From CAZVUW01 sp964629825 (GTDB lineage Bacteria; Actinomycetota; Nitriliruptoria; Euzebyales; Egibacteraceae), in contig CAZVUW010000007.1 in NCBI GenBank assembly GCA_964629825.1, positions 1 through 59,412 of the forward strand: 59,412 bases of DNA, written 5' to 3'. Each line of letters begins with the position of its first letter. Within the stretch, counting starts at the first letter, position 1. Position numbers and translations under genes: made by a program. The notes under the pieces are model-generated. The model saw only the letters and a list, made by a program, of their open reading frames with translations. It ran no database searches and was not told the origin of the DNA. Below are positions 51,416-59,412 of the stretch, in pieces.

Positions 51416-51454
51416 TGTTAGCGATAACATAGGAACGGGTTACGCGGCTGTCAA
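51416..51454 (-). promoter_or_regulatory. ABC-operon promoter with LacI-type operator
   Basis: On the minus strand, -35 TTGACA (51449-51454) and -10 TATGTT (51426-51431) are 17 bp apart. TGTTAGCGATAACA (51416-51429) overlaps the -10, one base from the perfect palindrome. Confidence 0.78.
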
Positions 51455-51552
51455 TGGTTTCTCAACAGTCTTTGCCTGCCGGTGAGCCGCGGTCATGCCC
51501 GTGCGCAGGCGCTCCCAAGGCGCGGCAGGGGCGAGGTGATCTGCAAGACCGC

Positions 51553-53792
51553 TCAGGGCAGCGGCTCCACGTAGCCGGCCGTCCCGTTGAGGCGAACCTG
51601 CTGACCGTCACGGATCAGCTGGGTCGCGCGCTCGACCCCGACGACGGCGGGCAGACCGTACTCGCGGGCCACGACCGCGCCGTGCGTCATCAGGCCCCCG
51701 ACCTCCGTCACCAGTCCCGCGGCAGCCACGAACAGGGGTGACCAGCTCGGGTCCGTGTGCGGCGTGACGAGGATGTCGCCGGGCGCGAGGTCGGCCTCGG
51801 CGATGTCGTGGATCACCCGTGCCCGGCCCTCCACGACTCCGGCCGAGACCGCCAGCCCCGGCAGCGCGCCGTCGGGGAGGTCCGCCCGGCGGTACGCACC
51901 GCTCAGAGCCTCGCCGTCGGAGGTCAGGACCCGCGGCGGTGTCAGCGCGGCGAAGGAGTCGAACTCCGCGCGACGGCTGCGGATCAGATCGGGGTCGGCG
52001 CGGTTCGTGCGCCCCACCTCGTGCAGCTCGGCGAATGTGAGGAAGAAGACGTCCTCTGGATCGGCGATGACGCCGGCCTCGGCCAGCCGCTCGGCTTCGC
52101 GCATCAGCGCCTGCTTGTAGACGAAGTAGCGGCTGACCATCCCGTACTTGGGGTACTCGCGGTAGCCGATGAAGGCTCGGAGGCGCTCGATCCGGCGTCT
52201 GGTCTCCGCGGCCTTGGCGGCGCCGTCCGGCAGGGCCAGGAGGCGCTCGACGATCTCCTCCTCCTTCCGGGACGCCTCCCGCCGTCCGCGCTCGAACCGT
52301 CGTGCGGCTTCACCCGGCGCGCTGTTGCGCACGTTGGACAGGATCAGGGGGAGCAGCTCTGACGGGCGCTCGCTCCAGCGGAGCCGTGTGATGTCGATCT
52401 CACCGACGCAGCGCATGCCGTAGCGCTCGAGATAGGAGAGGATCGCGGCCCGGGCCTGCTCTCCGCCCGGCAGCCGTGGGAGCTCGTCGAGGAAGTCGTC
52501 GTCCTCGACCGTCTCCAGGTAGGCGACGACCTCGGGGTGGGGCCGGATCGCATCGGCCACGTCGAGCAGCGCCAGACCCATCTCCGAGGTCACGTTGCCC
52601 GGTGCCGACTGCGTGAGGGTGTCGGCCGGGTTGATCTCGCCTAGCCACTCGCCCAGGTTGTCGTTGAGCCACCAGGTCGACTGGAGGGCCGTCATCAGGA
52701 TCTGGTAGCTGCGCGGGTCGAACAGGACGCGCCGCATCTCGTCCAGGTCCGCCAGGATGGCATCGAACACCTCGGGGCCGCGCTTGGTCGCCATCTCCCG
52801 CCTCAGCACCTCAACCGAGGCCTCGTGGTTGGAGATCAGCTCGGCGACGAGCGCCGGCTCGGGCTCGCTGGTCGCCGGTGCCAGACCGGATGGCGGCGGC
52901 GCGCCTCCTGGACCCCCGGCGCTCGCCTCGGGCGCGCGCAGCGGGAAGTCGTCGCGCTCCAGCACCGCCTCCAACGCGTCGCGGATCAGCGGGTCGGACT
53001 TCCCCAGGGTGTCCAGCAGGCCGGCGCGGTTGGTTGGGGAGGCCAGGCCCGCGGTGACGTCGATGAACAGCCGCCCGCCCGCGTCGCGCATCGGAGCCCG
53101 GCTTGTGAGCTTCCACACCGAGATGCCGAGCGGCTTCATGGGCTCGGTCATCATCTGCTGGTGTCCGACCGAGACGTACACCCGGTTGCCCTCGTCCGGT
53201 GACTCGGGGATCGGGAACAGCGTGGTGATCGGGCGGCTCTGGACGATCTGGAAGCCGTCGACGTCCAGGCACCACTCGATGTCCTGCGGCTGGTCGAGAT
53301 GGGCCTCGATCCGCCGCGCCAGGCCGGCCAGCTCGAGGATCCGCTCGTCGGTCAGGGTCGGCTCGGCCGCGACGAGGGTGCGGGACCGGATGGCGCCGTC
53401 TCGGACCTTGTAGACGTCGGCGTTCGCCCGGCCGGAGACCAGGGCCTCGCCGAGGCCCGGCACGGCCTCGATGGAGACGACCCTGCGGTTGGCAGTGAGC
53501 GGCTCGGCCGTGAACGCCACCCCGGACGCCTGCGCCGGGACCATCCGCTGCACGATCACGGCCATCAGCACTCGTCGCTCGTCGTAGCCCTTGCGCAGCC
53601 GGTAGGTGACGGCCCGCTCGGTGTAGAGCGACGCCCAGCAGCGGCGGACGGAATCGAGGATCGCGTCCAGGCCCACGACGTCCAGATAGGTGTCCTGCTG
53701 CCCGGCGAACGAGGCGTCCGGCAGGTCCTCGGCCGTGGCGCTCGACCTGACGGCGTAGGCGGCGTCCTGACCCAGCCGCTCGATCGCCGCCC
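51553..53792 (-). CDS. Rifampin phosphotransferase-like (PEP synthase/PPDK-related) enzyme, 5' end lost in gap
   Basis: At least 746 residues of a three-domain phosphotransferase. The ATP-grasp N-domain has YAVRSSATAEDLPDASFAGQQDTYL next to the gap, RMVPAQASGVAFTAEP and the IEWCLDVDGFQIVQSRP end. A central helical region with REYPKYGMVSRYFVYKQALMREAERL and PEDVFFLTFAEL resembles the rifampin-binding domain of Rph. The swivelling His domain is GDILVTPHTDPSWSPLF...GGLMTHGAVVAREYGLPAVVGV with the catalytic His. Family enzymes phosphorylate rifamycins with ATP; PEP synthase-like function is the alternative, but the central region favours Rph. No PEP-binding TIM barrel is present. About 200-300 bp of 5' sequence is missing. 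Confidence 0.8.
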
Positions 53793-53892
53793 NNNNNNNN
53801 NNNNNNNNNNNNNNNNNNNNNNNNNNNNNNNNNNNNNNNNNNNNNNNNNNNNNNNNNNNNNNNNNNNNNNNNNNNNNNNNNNNNNNNNNNNN
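53793..53892. other. Assembly gap (100 N)
   Basis: A run of 100 N that removes the start of the Rph-like gene. Two in-frame-looking ATGs at its far edge (minus strand, near 53894-53899) lack a ribosome-binding site, so the true start is not established. Confidence 0.95.
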
Positions 53893-54008
53893 CCATCATC
53901 GCGGACGATCGGCGGTCGGGCAGGATCCGTGTCGAGGATCGGCCGCGGCCTTCGTCGTGAGGATGAGGGGCGCGACCGGCGCGCCGCTTCTCAGGAGGAG
54001 ACGACCAC

Positions 54009-54728
54009 GTGCTGTATCTGGCGCTGCTGTATGGAGAGGAGACCGAGGTCGCGGATCCGAGCACACAGGCCTTCGCCGATGACCTCGCCCGCTACGAGGC
54101 ATTCGGTGAGCTCGCCGGAGATGCGATCGTCGGGGGAGAGGCTTTGGAGCCGACGAAGGTCGGCATCACCATCCGCCATGAGCCGGCGGGGCCCGTGATC
54201 ACCGATGGCGTGTTCAGCGAGGCTACCGAGGTGGTCGGCGGGCTGTACGTCCTTGAGGCGGCGGACTTTGACGCTGCGATCGAGCTCGCTCGCCACATCC
54301 CGGCGGCCGAGGACGGCGCGGTCGAGCTGAGACCCCTGGTCGAGTGGTTCCAGGACCAGCGCCCGCTGCCCGAGGGGACGCGCCGCTACCTGGCCCTGCT
54401 CGTCGGCGAGGAGACGGTCGCCTCCCACCCCGGCACGCCGGAGTGGGACGCCGCCGTCGCCGAGCACGCCGCCTTCGGTCGCGAGGCTGGCGACGCGATC
54501 GTCGGCGGGGCGGCGCTCCACCCAGCCGAGTCGGCGACGGTCGTGAGGGTGCGCGGCGGTGAGCTGCTCGTCACCGAGGGCACCTTTGCCGAGGCCGCCG
54601 AAGTGGTCGGCGGTCTGTATCTCCTGGCCGGACGCGACGATCGGGAGGTGGCCGCACTCGCGGCGCGGATCCCGATGGGGGAGGGCGGCGTCGTGCAGCT
54701 GCGACCGGTCATCGAGTTCGAGGAGTGA
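54009..54728 (+). CDS. Tandem YCII/DGPF-domain protein
   Basis: A 239-residue protein formed by two YCII-related repeats. The first starts MLYLALLYGEE with the conserved FGELAGDAIVGGEAL, and the second starts YLALLVGEE with FGREAGDAIVGGAAL. Each ends in an IPxxxxGxVELRPLVE-type strand. YCII folds are small ferredoxin-like domains of uncertain chemistry. GTG 54009 follows AGGAGG by 9 nt. Its stop overlaps the ECF sigma gene, the well-known DGPF/ECF42-type pairing. Confidence 0.88.
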   Translation: MLYLALLYGEETEVADPSTQAFADDLARYEAFGELAGDAIVGGEALEPTKVGITIRHEPAGPVITDGVFSEATEVVGGLYVLEAADFDAAIELARHIPAAEDGAVELRPLVEWFQDQRPLPEGTRRYLALLVGEETVASHPGTPEWDAAVAEHAAFGREAGDAIVGGAALHPAESATVVRVRGGELLVTEGTFAEAAEVVGGLYLLAGRDDREVAALAARIPMGEGGVVQLRPVIEFEE

Positions 54729-56017
54729 TGGCGGCCACCGGCCACGGCGCCGCACCCGTGGCCGGCGCCGTCGTCGCGCGCACGTTCCGCGAGGAGTGGG
54801 GCCGCTGCCTGGCCGTCGTTGCCCGCGTCACCGGGGACCTCGACGTGGCCGAGGAGGCAGTGCAGGAGGCCTTCGCCACGGCGCTGCGCCGCTGGCCCCT
54901 CGAGGGCATCCCGCGTAGCCCGGGTGCGTGGATCACCACCGTCGCCCGCAACCACGCACTCGACCGCGTGCGCCGGGAGGAGCGGCGGGGGGCCAAGGAG
55001 GAGGCCGCTCTGCGCGGTCTGGAGAGCGCCGGCGCGGAGCCCGACCTCGACGCGGTGCTGGAACCGGTCGCTGACGACCAGCTGCGGGTCATCTTCGCCT
55101 GCTGCCACCCGGCGCTGGCCCCCGCGGCGCAGGTCGGACTGACGCTGCGGCTCGTGTGCGGGCTGTCCGTGTCGCAGATCGCCCGTGCCTTCCTGGAGCC
55201 GGAGGCCACCGTCGCCCAGCGCCTGAGCCGTGCCAAGCGGCGTATGCGCGACGCCGGCATCCCCCTGTCCGTCCCAGCTGCGAAGCGCCTGCCGGAGCGG
55301 CTGCCCGCGGTGCTGGCCTGCGTCCACCTCGTCTACCGTGAGGGCTATGCCGCCACCGGCGGCGATGACCTGGTGCGCGGGCACCTCTGCGACGAGGGTC
55401 GCCGGCTCGCGGGCCTCCTCGCGCGCCTGCTGCCGGATGAGCCCGAGGTGCTCGGCTTGCTCGCACTGATCCTCCTCCAGGACGCACGCCGCCACGCCCG
55501 CACCGACGCCGCAGGTGACCTCGTCCTCCTGCCTGATCAGGACCGCTCGCGCTGGGATCGCGGGATGATCAGCGAGGGCCTAGCGGCGTTGAATCGGGCG
55601 GCGGCTCTGCGGCGCCCGGGTCCCTACCAGCTCCAGGCCGCCATCGCAGCCGAGCACGCGAGCGCGCCGAGCTGGGAGCAGACGGACTGGGCCGCCATCG
55701 TCGCGCTCTACGACGCACTCGCGCGCCGAGCTCCCAGCCCCGTGGTCGAGCTGAACCGGGCGATCGCCGTGGCCCATCGCGACGGTCCGTCGGCGGGGCT
55801 GGCACTGCTCGACGGGCTCGAGGGTGACCGCCGAATGGCTCGCTCCCACCTCCTGCCGGCGGCGCGGGCCGACCTGCTGCGGCGCCTCGGTCGGGTTGAC
55901 CAGGCCCGCGAGGCCTACCGCCGGGCCCTGGATCTCGCGCCGACCGGCGCCGAGCGGCGCTTCCTCAGCCGGAGGTTGGAGCAGCTGGAGCGTGCCGGCG
56001 TCGCGCGCGGCTCCTGA
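54728..56017 (+). CDS. ECF-type RNA polymerase sigma factor with C-terminal helical-repeat domain (ECF42-like)
   Basis: A 429-residue sigma factor. Region 2 is VARTFREEWGRCLAVVARVTGDLDVAEEAVQEAFATALRRWP, followed by WITTVARNHALDRVRREER. Region 4 is LRLVCGLSVSQIARAFLEPEATVAQRLSRAKRRMR. A C-terminal extension of about 230 residues (DUF6596/TPR-like: LVYREGYAAT, LNRAIAVAHRDGPSAGLALLDGLEG) is typical of ECF42 and is thought to replace an anti-sigma factor. ATG 54728 overlaps the YCII stop by one base; a GTG one codon earlier is possible. Confidence 0.93.
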   Translation: MAATGHGAAPVAGAVVARTFREEWGRCLAVVARVTGDLDVAEEAVQEAFATALRRWPLEGIPRSPGAWITTVARNHALDRVRREERRGAKEEAALRGLESAGAEPDLDAVLEPVADDQLRVIFACCHPALAPAAQVGLTLRLVCGLSVSQIARAFLEPEATVAQRLSRAKRRMRDAGIPLSVPAAKRLPERLPAVLACVHLVYREGYAATGGDDLVRGHLCDEGRRLAGLLARLLPDEPEVLGLLALILLQDARRHARTDAAGDLVLLPDQDRSRWDRGMISEGLAALNRAAALRRPGPYQLQAAIAAEHASAPSWEQTDWAAIVALYDALARRAPSPVVELNRAIAVAHRDGPSAGLALLDGLEGDRRMARSHLLPAARADLLRRLGRVDQAREAYRRALDLAPTGAERRFLSRRLEQLERAGVARGS

Positions 56018-56072
56018 CGGGCAGCCCGCTCCGCGATTGGACGCGCGGCGCGCGGCTCTTCCCCATGGCTGA

Positions 56073-56104
56073 ACGGTTGGGTGGCTTATCGGCCACCCAA
56101 CCGT
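56073..56104 (+). terminator. Terminator after the sigma-factor gene
   Basis: ACGGTTGGGTGGC pairs perfectly with GCCACCCAACCGT (13 bp) around TTATCG, 55 bp after the sigma-factor stop. Confidence 0.75.
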
Positions 56105-56180
56105 CCACCCATCACCGTCGGCGCATGCCCGGCGGCGTCCGCGGCGATGCTGGAGGTCCGGACCTGCACTGGAGCTGCAC

Positions 56181-56480
56181 ATGGGCACCGAGACCTGCGC
56201 ACACCTCAACACCGTCCGTGACGTCGAGCCGTCCAGCGATGGCTGCGAGGAATGCCTGAGCAGCGGCGATCGCTGGGTGCAGCTGCGCGTGTGCATGGCC
56301 TGTGGGCACGTCGGCTGCTGCGACAGCTCACCCAACCGCCATGCCACCGCGCACTACCGGGCCAACCCGGACCATCCGCTCATCCGCTCGTTCGAGCCGG
56401 GCCAGGACTGGTGGTGGTGCTACCCGGAGGAGCTGTTCTTCGAGATCGAGGGAGCTCCGCCCGCACCGTCGCACCCCTGA
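56181..56480 (+). CDS. UBP-type zinc-finger protein
   Basis: A 99-residue protein almost entirely made of a UBP-type (ZnF-UBP) finger: CAHLNTVRDVEP, CEECLSSGDRWVQLRVCMACGHVGCCD, RHATAHY and HPLIRSFEPGQDWWWCYPEELFFE. The Cys/His spacing should bind zinc. Bacterial members occur without ubiquitin and are often near redox or stress genes; no partner is known. It converges with a flavodoxin-like gene 30 bp away. Confidence 0.9.
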   Translation: MGTETCAHLNTVRDVEPSSDGCEECLSSGDRWVQLRVCMACGHVGCCDSSPNRHATAHYRANPDHPLIRSFEPGQDWWWCYPEELFFEIEGAPPAPSHP

Positions 56481-56510
56481 CGAGACCGGCCCGGACCGGC
56501 CCGACGGCGG

Positions 56511-57074
56511 TCAGGCCGAGGCCTGGACCGGCCGCTTGGGGGCGTCGGCCGTGAGGGCTGCTGCGATCTCCTCGGCCCATGCCTCGATGGCGGTCCAGTC
56601 GCGGAAGTCGCCGACCGGCATGCCGTCTTCCTTGGGTGCCGACTTCTTCATCAGCGCCTCGATGACCCCGACGGCCGGAGCCGACGGGTCGCGCGCGCCG
56701 TAGAAGACCTGCTCTCCGCGCGGCTGGATCTGGCGCCGCAGCCGGTCCAGGTTCCTGGGCGCGGCCACCTCGAGCACGTCGCGGCCCTTGTCGTCGAAGC
56801 GCTCCGTGCCGAGCGGGCCGCTGCTGAACAGCCACACCGGCCGCTCCGCCAGCACCGCGCGGTTGGCCTTCAGGAAGTGCTTCGCCGGCCGGAGCCAACG
56901 GAACATGTAGACGGCGCTGCCGATGACGAAGGCGTCGTAGCGGTCGACGAGCTCGACCTCCGTGACCGGACGCGCCTCGGCGTCCAGTCCCGCGTCGGTC
57001 ATCACCGCGGCGATCCGCTCGGCGATCTCCTGAGTGGCACCGTGCCGACTGGCGTATGCGACTAGCACCTTCAT
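56511..57074 (-). CDS. Flavodoxin-domain protein (HemG-like)
   Basis: A 187-residue flavodoxin of the menaquinone-dependent protoporphyrinogen-oxidase-like type. The FMN phosphate loop is VLVAYASRHGATQEIAERIAAVM, the 50s loop is AFVIGSAVYMFRWLRPAKHFLKAN, and VWLFSSGPLG follows. The start is ATG 57074 (MKVLVAY); a second ATG two codons upstream (57080) is directly beside GGGAGGGG. The enzyme could be HemG or a general flavodoxin; the surrounding genes give no heme pathway. Confidence 0.82.
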   Translation of the reverse strand: MKVLVAYASRHGATQEIAERIAAVMTDAGLDAEARPVTEVELVDRYDAFVIGSAVYMFRWLRPAKHFLKANRAVLAERPVWLFSSGPLGTERFDDKGRDVLEVAAPRNLDRLRRQIQPRGEQVFYGARDPSAPAVGVIEALMKKSAPKEDGMPVGDFRDWTAIEAWAEEIAAALTADAPKRPVQASA

Positions 57075-57226
57075 GTCCATCCCCTCCCAGGCTGCAAGCT
57101 CACCTTCGCAGCATCTGCCCGGGGTTGGATCCCGGACAGGGGCGGAGGCCCTGCCGCCGAGGGCCTTTCGGCCCCTCGGCCGGCTGGTCTGGAGGACTCC
57201 GGTGATCGACCCGACGCCGTGCGGTG

Positions 57227-57649
57227 CTACTCCTCCTCGGCCTCGTCGGCCTCCTCGCGGGTCTGGTGGACGGTGCCGCGCGGGTGCTCGGGCGGCGCGT
57301 AGATCGCATACAGCTTGAGGGGCCGGTCTCCGGTGTTGGTCACGTTGTGCCATGTGCCCGCCGGCACCAGGATCACCCAGTCGTCGGACACCTCCCGGTC
57401 GAAGGGCAGGTCGTCCTCGGCCGGCCCCATCTGGACACGCCCGCGGCCGGACTCGACCCGCAGGAACTGATCGCGGTCCGGGTGCACCTCAAGCCCGATG
57501 TCACCGCCGACGTCGATGTGCATGACCGTCAGCTGCAGGTTCTCGCCCGTCCACAGCGCGGTCCTGAAGGTCTCGTTGTCGAGGGTGGCCTTCTCGATGT
57601 CGATGACGAACGGGTTGGGGCCTTCGTCGGTCAGCTGCGCGCTGCTCAT
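57227..57649 (-). CDS. Cupin-domain protein
   Basis: A 140-residue single cupin. Motif 1 is GLEVHPDRDQFLRVESGRGRVQMG (His, Glu), and motif 2 is ILVPAGTWHNVTNTGDRPLKLYAIYAP (His). These residues should bind one metal ion. The tail is Glu-rich. Cupins of this type include small isomerases or regulators; the substrate is unknown. It is divergent from an NTF2-like protein. Confidence 0.88.
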   Translation of the reverse strand: MSSAQLTDEGPNPFVIDIEKATLDNETFRTALWTGENLQLTVMHIDVGGDIGLEVHPDRDQFLRVESGRGRVQMGPAEDDLPFDREVSDDWVILVPAGTWHNVTNTGDRPLKLYAIYAPPEHPRGTVHQTREEADEAEEE

Positions 57650-57760
57650 CCCATCTCCTTGTGATCGATGCGTCCGCGACGTCGCCTGTGCCCAGCGGGC
57701 ACCACCGATGAGCTACCCCTCGCGGGCTCGTCTAACGACCAGAGACGCAAGGAGGTTGCT

Positions 57761-58126
57761 GTGGAGGTACGGGTCGACGCGGATTGCGGGAACGCCCCCC
57801 GCAAGGAGCAGATTCGAGACTGGTTGGTGGCGCTGCACAAGGGGCTGGATGACGAGGTCGCCGCGCTGCTCGAGCCAGAGGCGCGCTGGGAGGTCGTCGG
57901 TGCCGCGGTTCATCGGGCGTCCGAGGCCGCGCGCGCCGTCGCCGAGCCGCCCGCGCAGGCGCTGCACATCCGCACGCTCATCAGCCACGGCAACCAGGTT
58001 GCCGCCGAGGGCAGCACCGTTCTGGACGGGCGAGAGCGGCGCTTCGCTCACGTCGTGACCTTCCGCGGCTTCTCCAAGAAGGCGCGCATACGGGACGTGG
58101 TGACGTTCCTGCACCCGCTGCCCTAG
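57761..58126 (+). CDS. NTF2/SnoaL-like domain protein
   Basis: A 121-residue protein from GTG 57761 (AAGGAGG, 5-nt spacing). The helical part (RKEQIRDWLVALHKGLDDEVAALLEP) precedes a curved beta sheet (EARWEVVGAAV, LHIRTLISHGNQVAAEGSTVLDG, RFAHVVTFRGFSKKARIRDVVTF), consistent with the NTF2-like fold. No catalytic Asp-His set is obvious. It may be a small binding protein. Confidence 0.7.
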   Translation: MEVRVDADCGNAPRKEQIRDWLVALHKGLDDEVAALLEPEARWEVVGAAVHRASEAARAVAEPPAQALHIRTLISHGNQVAAEGSTVLDGRERRFAHVVTFRGFSKKARIRDVVTFLHPLP

Positions 58127-58200
58127 CGGCGATGTGTGCGGCGCGGTCGCTCTGCCAATGCTGGTCCTCTCAAGTCCCCCTGGGTGGAGGAGCGGTCGAG

Positions 58201-58443
58201 ATGGACGACGCGGAGATCGTGCGTCGCATCGGCGAGCTGGTCGATGAAGAGCACCGGATCGAGTCTGATCACGAGGGGCGCGCCCTCGACGAAGAGGAGC
58301 AGAAGCGCCTCCGAGACCTGGAGGTCGCGCTGGACCAGTGCTGGGATCTGCTGCGGCAGCGCCGAGCGCGCCGCGCGGCAGGCGGAGACCCTGACGAGGC
58401 CGCGGTGCGGCCGGAGACGACGGTCGAGACCTACGTGCAGTAG
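58201..58443 (+). CDS. DUF2630-family protein
   Basis: An 80-residue helical protein of the actinobacterial DUF2630 family. MDDAEIVRRIGELVDEEHRIE, LDEEEQKRLRDLEVALDQCWDLLRQRRARRAAG and ETTVETYVQ match its conserved pattern. ATG 58201 follows GGAGGAGCGGTCGAG. Function unknown. Confidence 0.9.
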   Translation: MDDAEIVRRIGELVDEEHRIESDHEGRALDEEEQKRLRDLEVALDQCWDLLRQRRARRAAGGDPDEAAVRPETTVETYVQ

Positions 58444-58496
58444 CGGTGCGGCGCCACGCCGTTGCCGGGTCCCACGACCTCGACGCAGCCGGAGTG

Positions 58497-59117
58497 TCAG
58501 GCGCCGCGCAGGAGGTCCTCGAACGGCGTCACGTCGGTGAAGCCGTCGACCATGGTCTTGCGGGGAAGCGTGGCGACGAACGTCGCCAGCTCCTCGGCGG
58601 CGCGCTCGATGCGCTCCTGCAGCGCACCCGCGATGCGGTCGTTGGCGCCCCAGTCCTCCGAGGCGGCGAACACGCCGGTGGGCACGACCACGGCCTTGAG
58701 GTAGGCGAAGAGCGGTCGCAGGGCGTGGTCCAGTGACAGCGAGTGGCGCGCCGTACCGGCGGTGGCGGCGATCAAGACCGGCTTGCCGGTCAGCGAGTCG
58801 GGCTCGAGCAGGTCGAAGAAGCTCTTGAAGAGGCCGTTGTATGAGCCGCTGTAGATCGGCGTGACCGCGATGACGGCGTCTGCGGCGGCGACTGCGTCCT
58901 TGGCGGCCTGGAGGCGCTCGCTGGCGAACCCGGTGAGCAGGTTGTTGGTGAGGTCGTGCGCGAGCTCGCGCAGCCCGATCTCCTCCAGCTCGGCCGCGAT
59001 GCCGTGCTCACCGGCCAGCGCGGCGCGGGTCGCCAGCGCCAGCCGGTCAGCCAGAAGGCTCGTGGTGGAGGGGTCGCTGAGGCCGGCGGAGACCACGGCG
59101 ATGGTGCGGTTGGTCAT
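58497..59117 (-). CDS. CE1759-type FMN reductase
   Basis: A 206-residue NADPH-dependent FMN reductase. The flavin/phosphate loop is VVSAGLSDPSTTSLLADRL, TPIYSGSYNGLFKSFFDLL forms the substrate loop, and AATAGTARHSLSLDHALRPLFAYL follows. It supplies reduced FMN to the adjacent LLM monooxygenase; the two genes overlap by 4 bp, a known CE1758/CE1759 pairing. Confidence 0.9.
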   Translation of the reverse strand: MTNRTIAVVSAGLSDPSTTSLLADRLALATRAALAGEHGIAAELEEIGLRELAHDLTNNLLTGFASERLQAAKDAVAAADAVIAVTPIYSGSYNGLFKSFFDLLEPDSLTGKPVLIAATAGTARHSLSLDHALRPLFAYLKAVVVPTGVFAASEDWGANDRIAGALQERIERAAEELATFVATLPRKTMVDGFTDVTPFEDLLRGA

Positions 59118-59412
59118 CGGTCGTCCCCCTTCGGGCTTGCGGCGATGAGGTTCGTGGCGCTCGCGGACTTGGAGGCCTCCGCGGCCTTCGCCGCCTCGCG
59201 GGCGGCCAGCATCGACGCGTGGGTCGGGGCGTCGGGCACGTGCGCAGGGCGGCCGGCGGCCAGCTCCTTGCGCAGCACCGGCACGACCTCGCCGCCCAGG
59301 ATCTCGAGCTGCTCGAGCACCGTGCTGAGCGGCAGACCGGCGTGATCGATCAGGAACAGCTGGCGCTGGTAGTCGCCGACGTTGTCGCGCATTGCGGCGT
59401 AGCGCTCGATGA
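59114..59412 (-). CDS. CE1758-type LLM flavin-dependent monooxygenase (C-terminal part; continues outside window)
   Basis: The last ~98 codons of a luciferase-like monooxygenase: IERYAAMRDNVGDYQRQLFLIDHAGLPLSTVLEQLEILGGEVVPVLRKELAAG, with the LEQLEILG...VPVLR segment typical of the class and a low-complexity Ala/Lys tail. The start lies beyond 59412. It should use FMNH2 from the following reductase gene. Confidence 0.85.
   Translation of the reverse strand, partial: IERYAAMRDNVGDYQRQLFLIDHAGLPLSTVLEQLEILGGEVVPVLRKELAAGRPAHVPDAPTHASMLAAREAAKAAEASKSASATNLIAASPKGDDR

Noticed and set aside
53893..54064. Start codon and N-terminus of the Rph-like gene on the far side of the gap
   Set aside because: The ATGs there lack a ribosome-binding site, and the frame beyond cannot be linked across the N run.

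Overview
The window is about 59 kb of very GC-rich DNA from a draft actinobacterial assembly; two 100-base runs of N mark scaffold gaps. Actinobacterial placement rests on a mycothiol-ligase (MshC) homologue, an UPF0182 protein, a DUF2342/Zincin_2 protein, DUF2630, a DivIVA-type wall-growth protein and CE1758/CE1759-type flavin enzymes. MreB, a probable siroheme decarboxylase fusion and crotonyl-CoA carboxylase/reductase point to a deep-branching, non-streptomycete lineage (Nitriliruptoria/Egibacter-like is my guess and is not proven).

The standout observation is at 2458-2694 on the minus strand. A small SelW/Rdx-type protein can only be read through an in-frame UGA that falls at the U of a CxxU redox motif. 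A perfect 7-bp hairpin with a GGUCU loop lies 14 nt after that UGA, as expected for a bacterial SECIS element. This is very probably a selenoprotein that ordinary gene callers miss. It sits 7 bp upstream of rnhB, followed by mshC.

Region by region. 1-3.6 kb: mshC, rnhB, the selenoprotein and an SDR. 3.6-9.2 kb: a GroES paralogue, an HtrA/DegP-like protease divergent from a response regulator - kinase - lipoprotein operon, and small unknowns. 9.4-17.9 kb: crotonyl-CoA carboxylase/reductase, a Zincin_2 protein, a membrane-anchored epimerase-like protein, a DUF4190 repeat protein, an AhbB-AhbA-like fusion divergent from moaE, then MreB. 18-27.4 kb: a large sensor kinase, a FecR-like lipoprotein, a DivIVA protein with a phage-head-protein-like C-terminus, and UPF0182. 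27.4-36.3 kb: flavodoxin-like and SRPBCC proteins, initiator tRNA, MarR, two LLM flavoproteins (one fused to an FAD oxidoreductase), YceI, DoxX, a SufR-like regulator and a degenerate M24 protein.

36.4-51.5 kb is a pentose and plant-polysaccharide catabolic island: araB-araD-araA-lacI, two secreted esterases, a KdaD-like keto-deoxy-sugar-acid dehydratase with IclR, a galactonate-dehydratase-like enzyme, and an ABC sugar importer without its ATPase. Four near-identical LacI-type palindromes (TGTTAGCGCTAACA) at the promoters of araB, both esterases and the transporter tie these into one probable regulon. 51.5-59.4 kb holds a rifampin-phosphotransferase-like enzyme (5' end lost in a gap), a double-YCII protein with an ECF sigma factor, a UBP zinc finger, a flavodoxin, a cupin, an NTF2-like protein, DUF2630, and an FMN reductase/luciferase pair running off the end.
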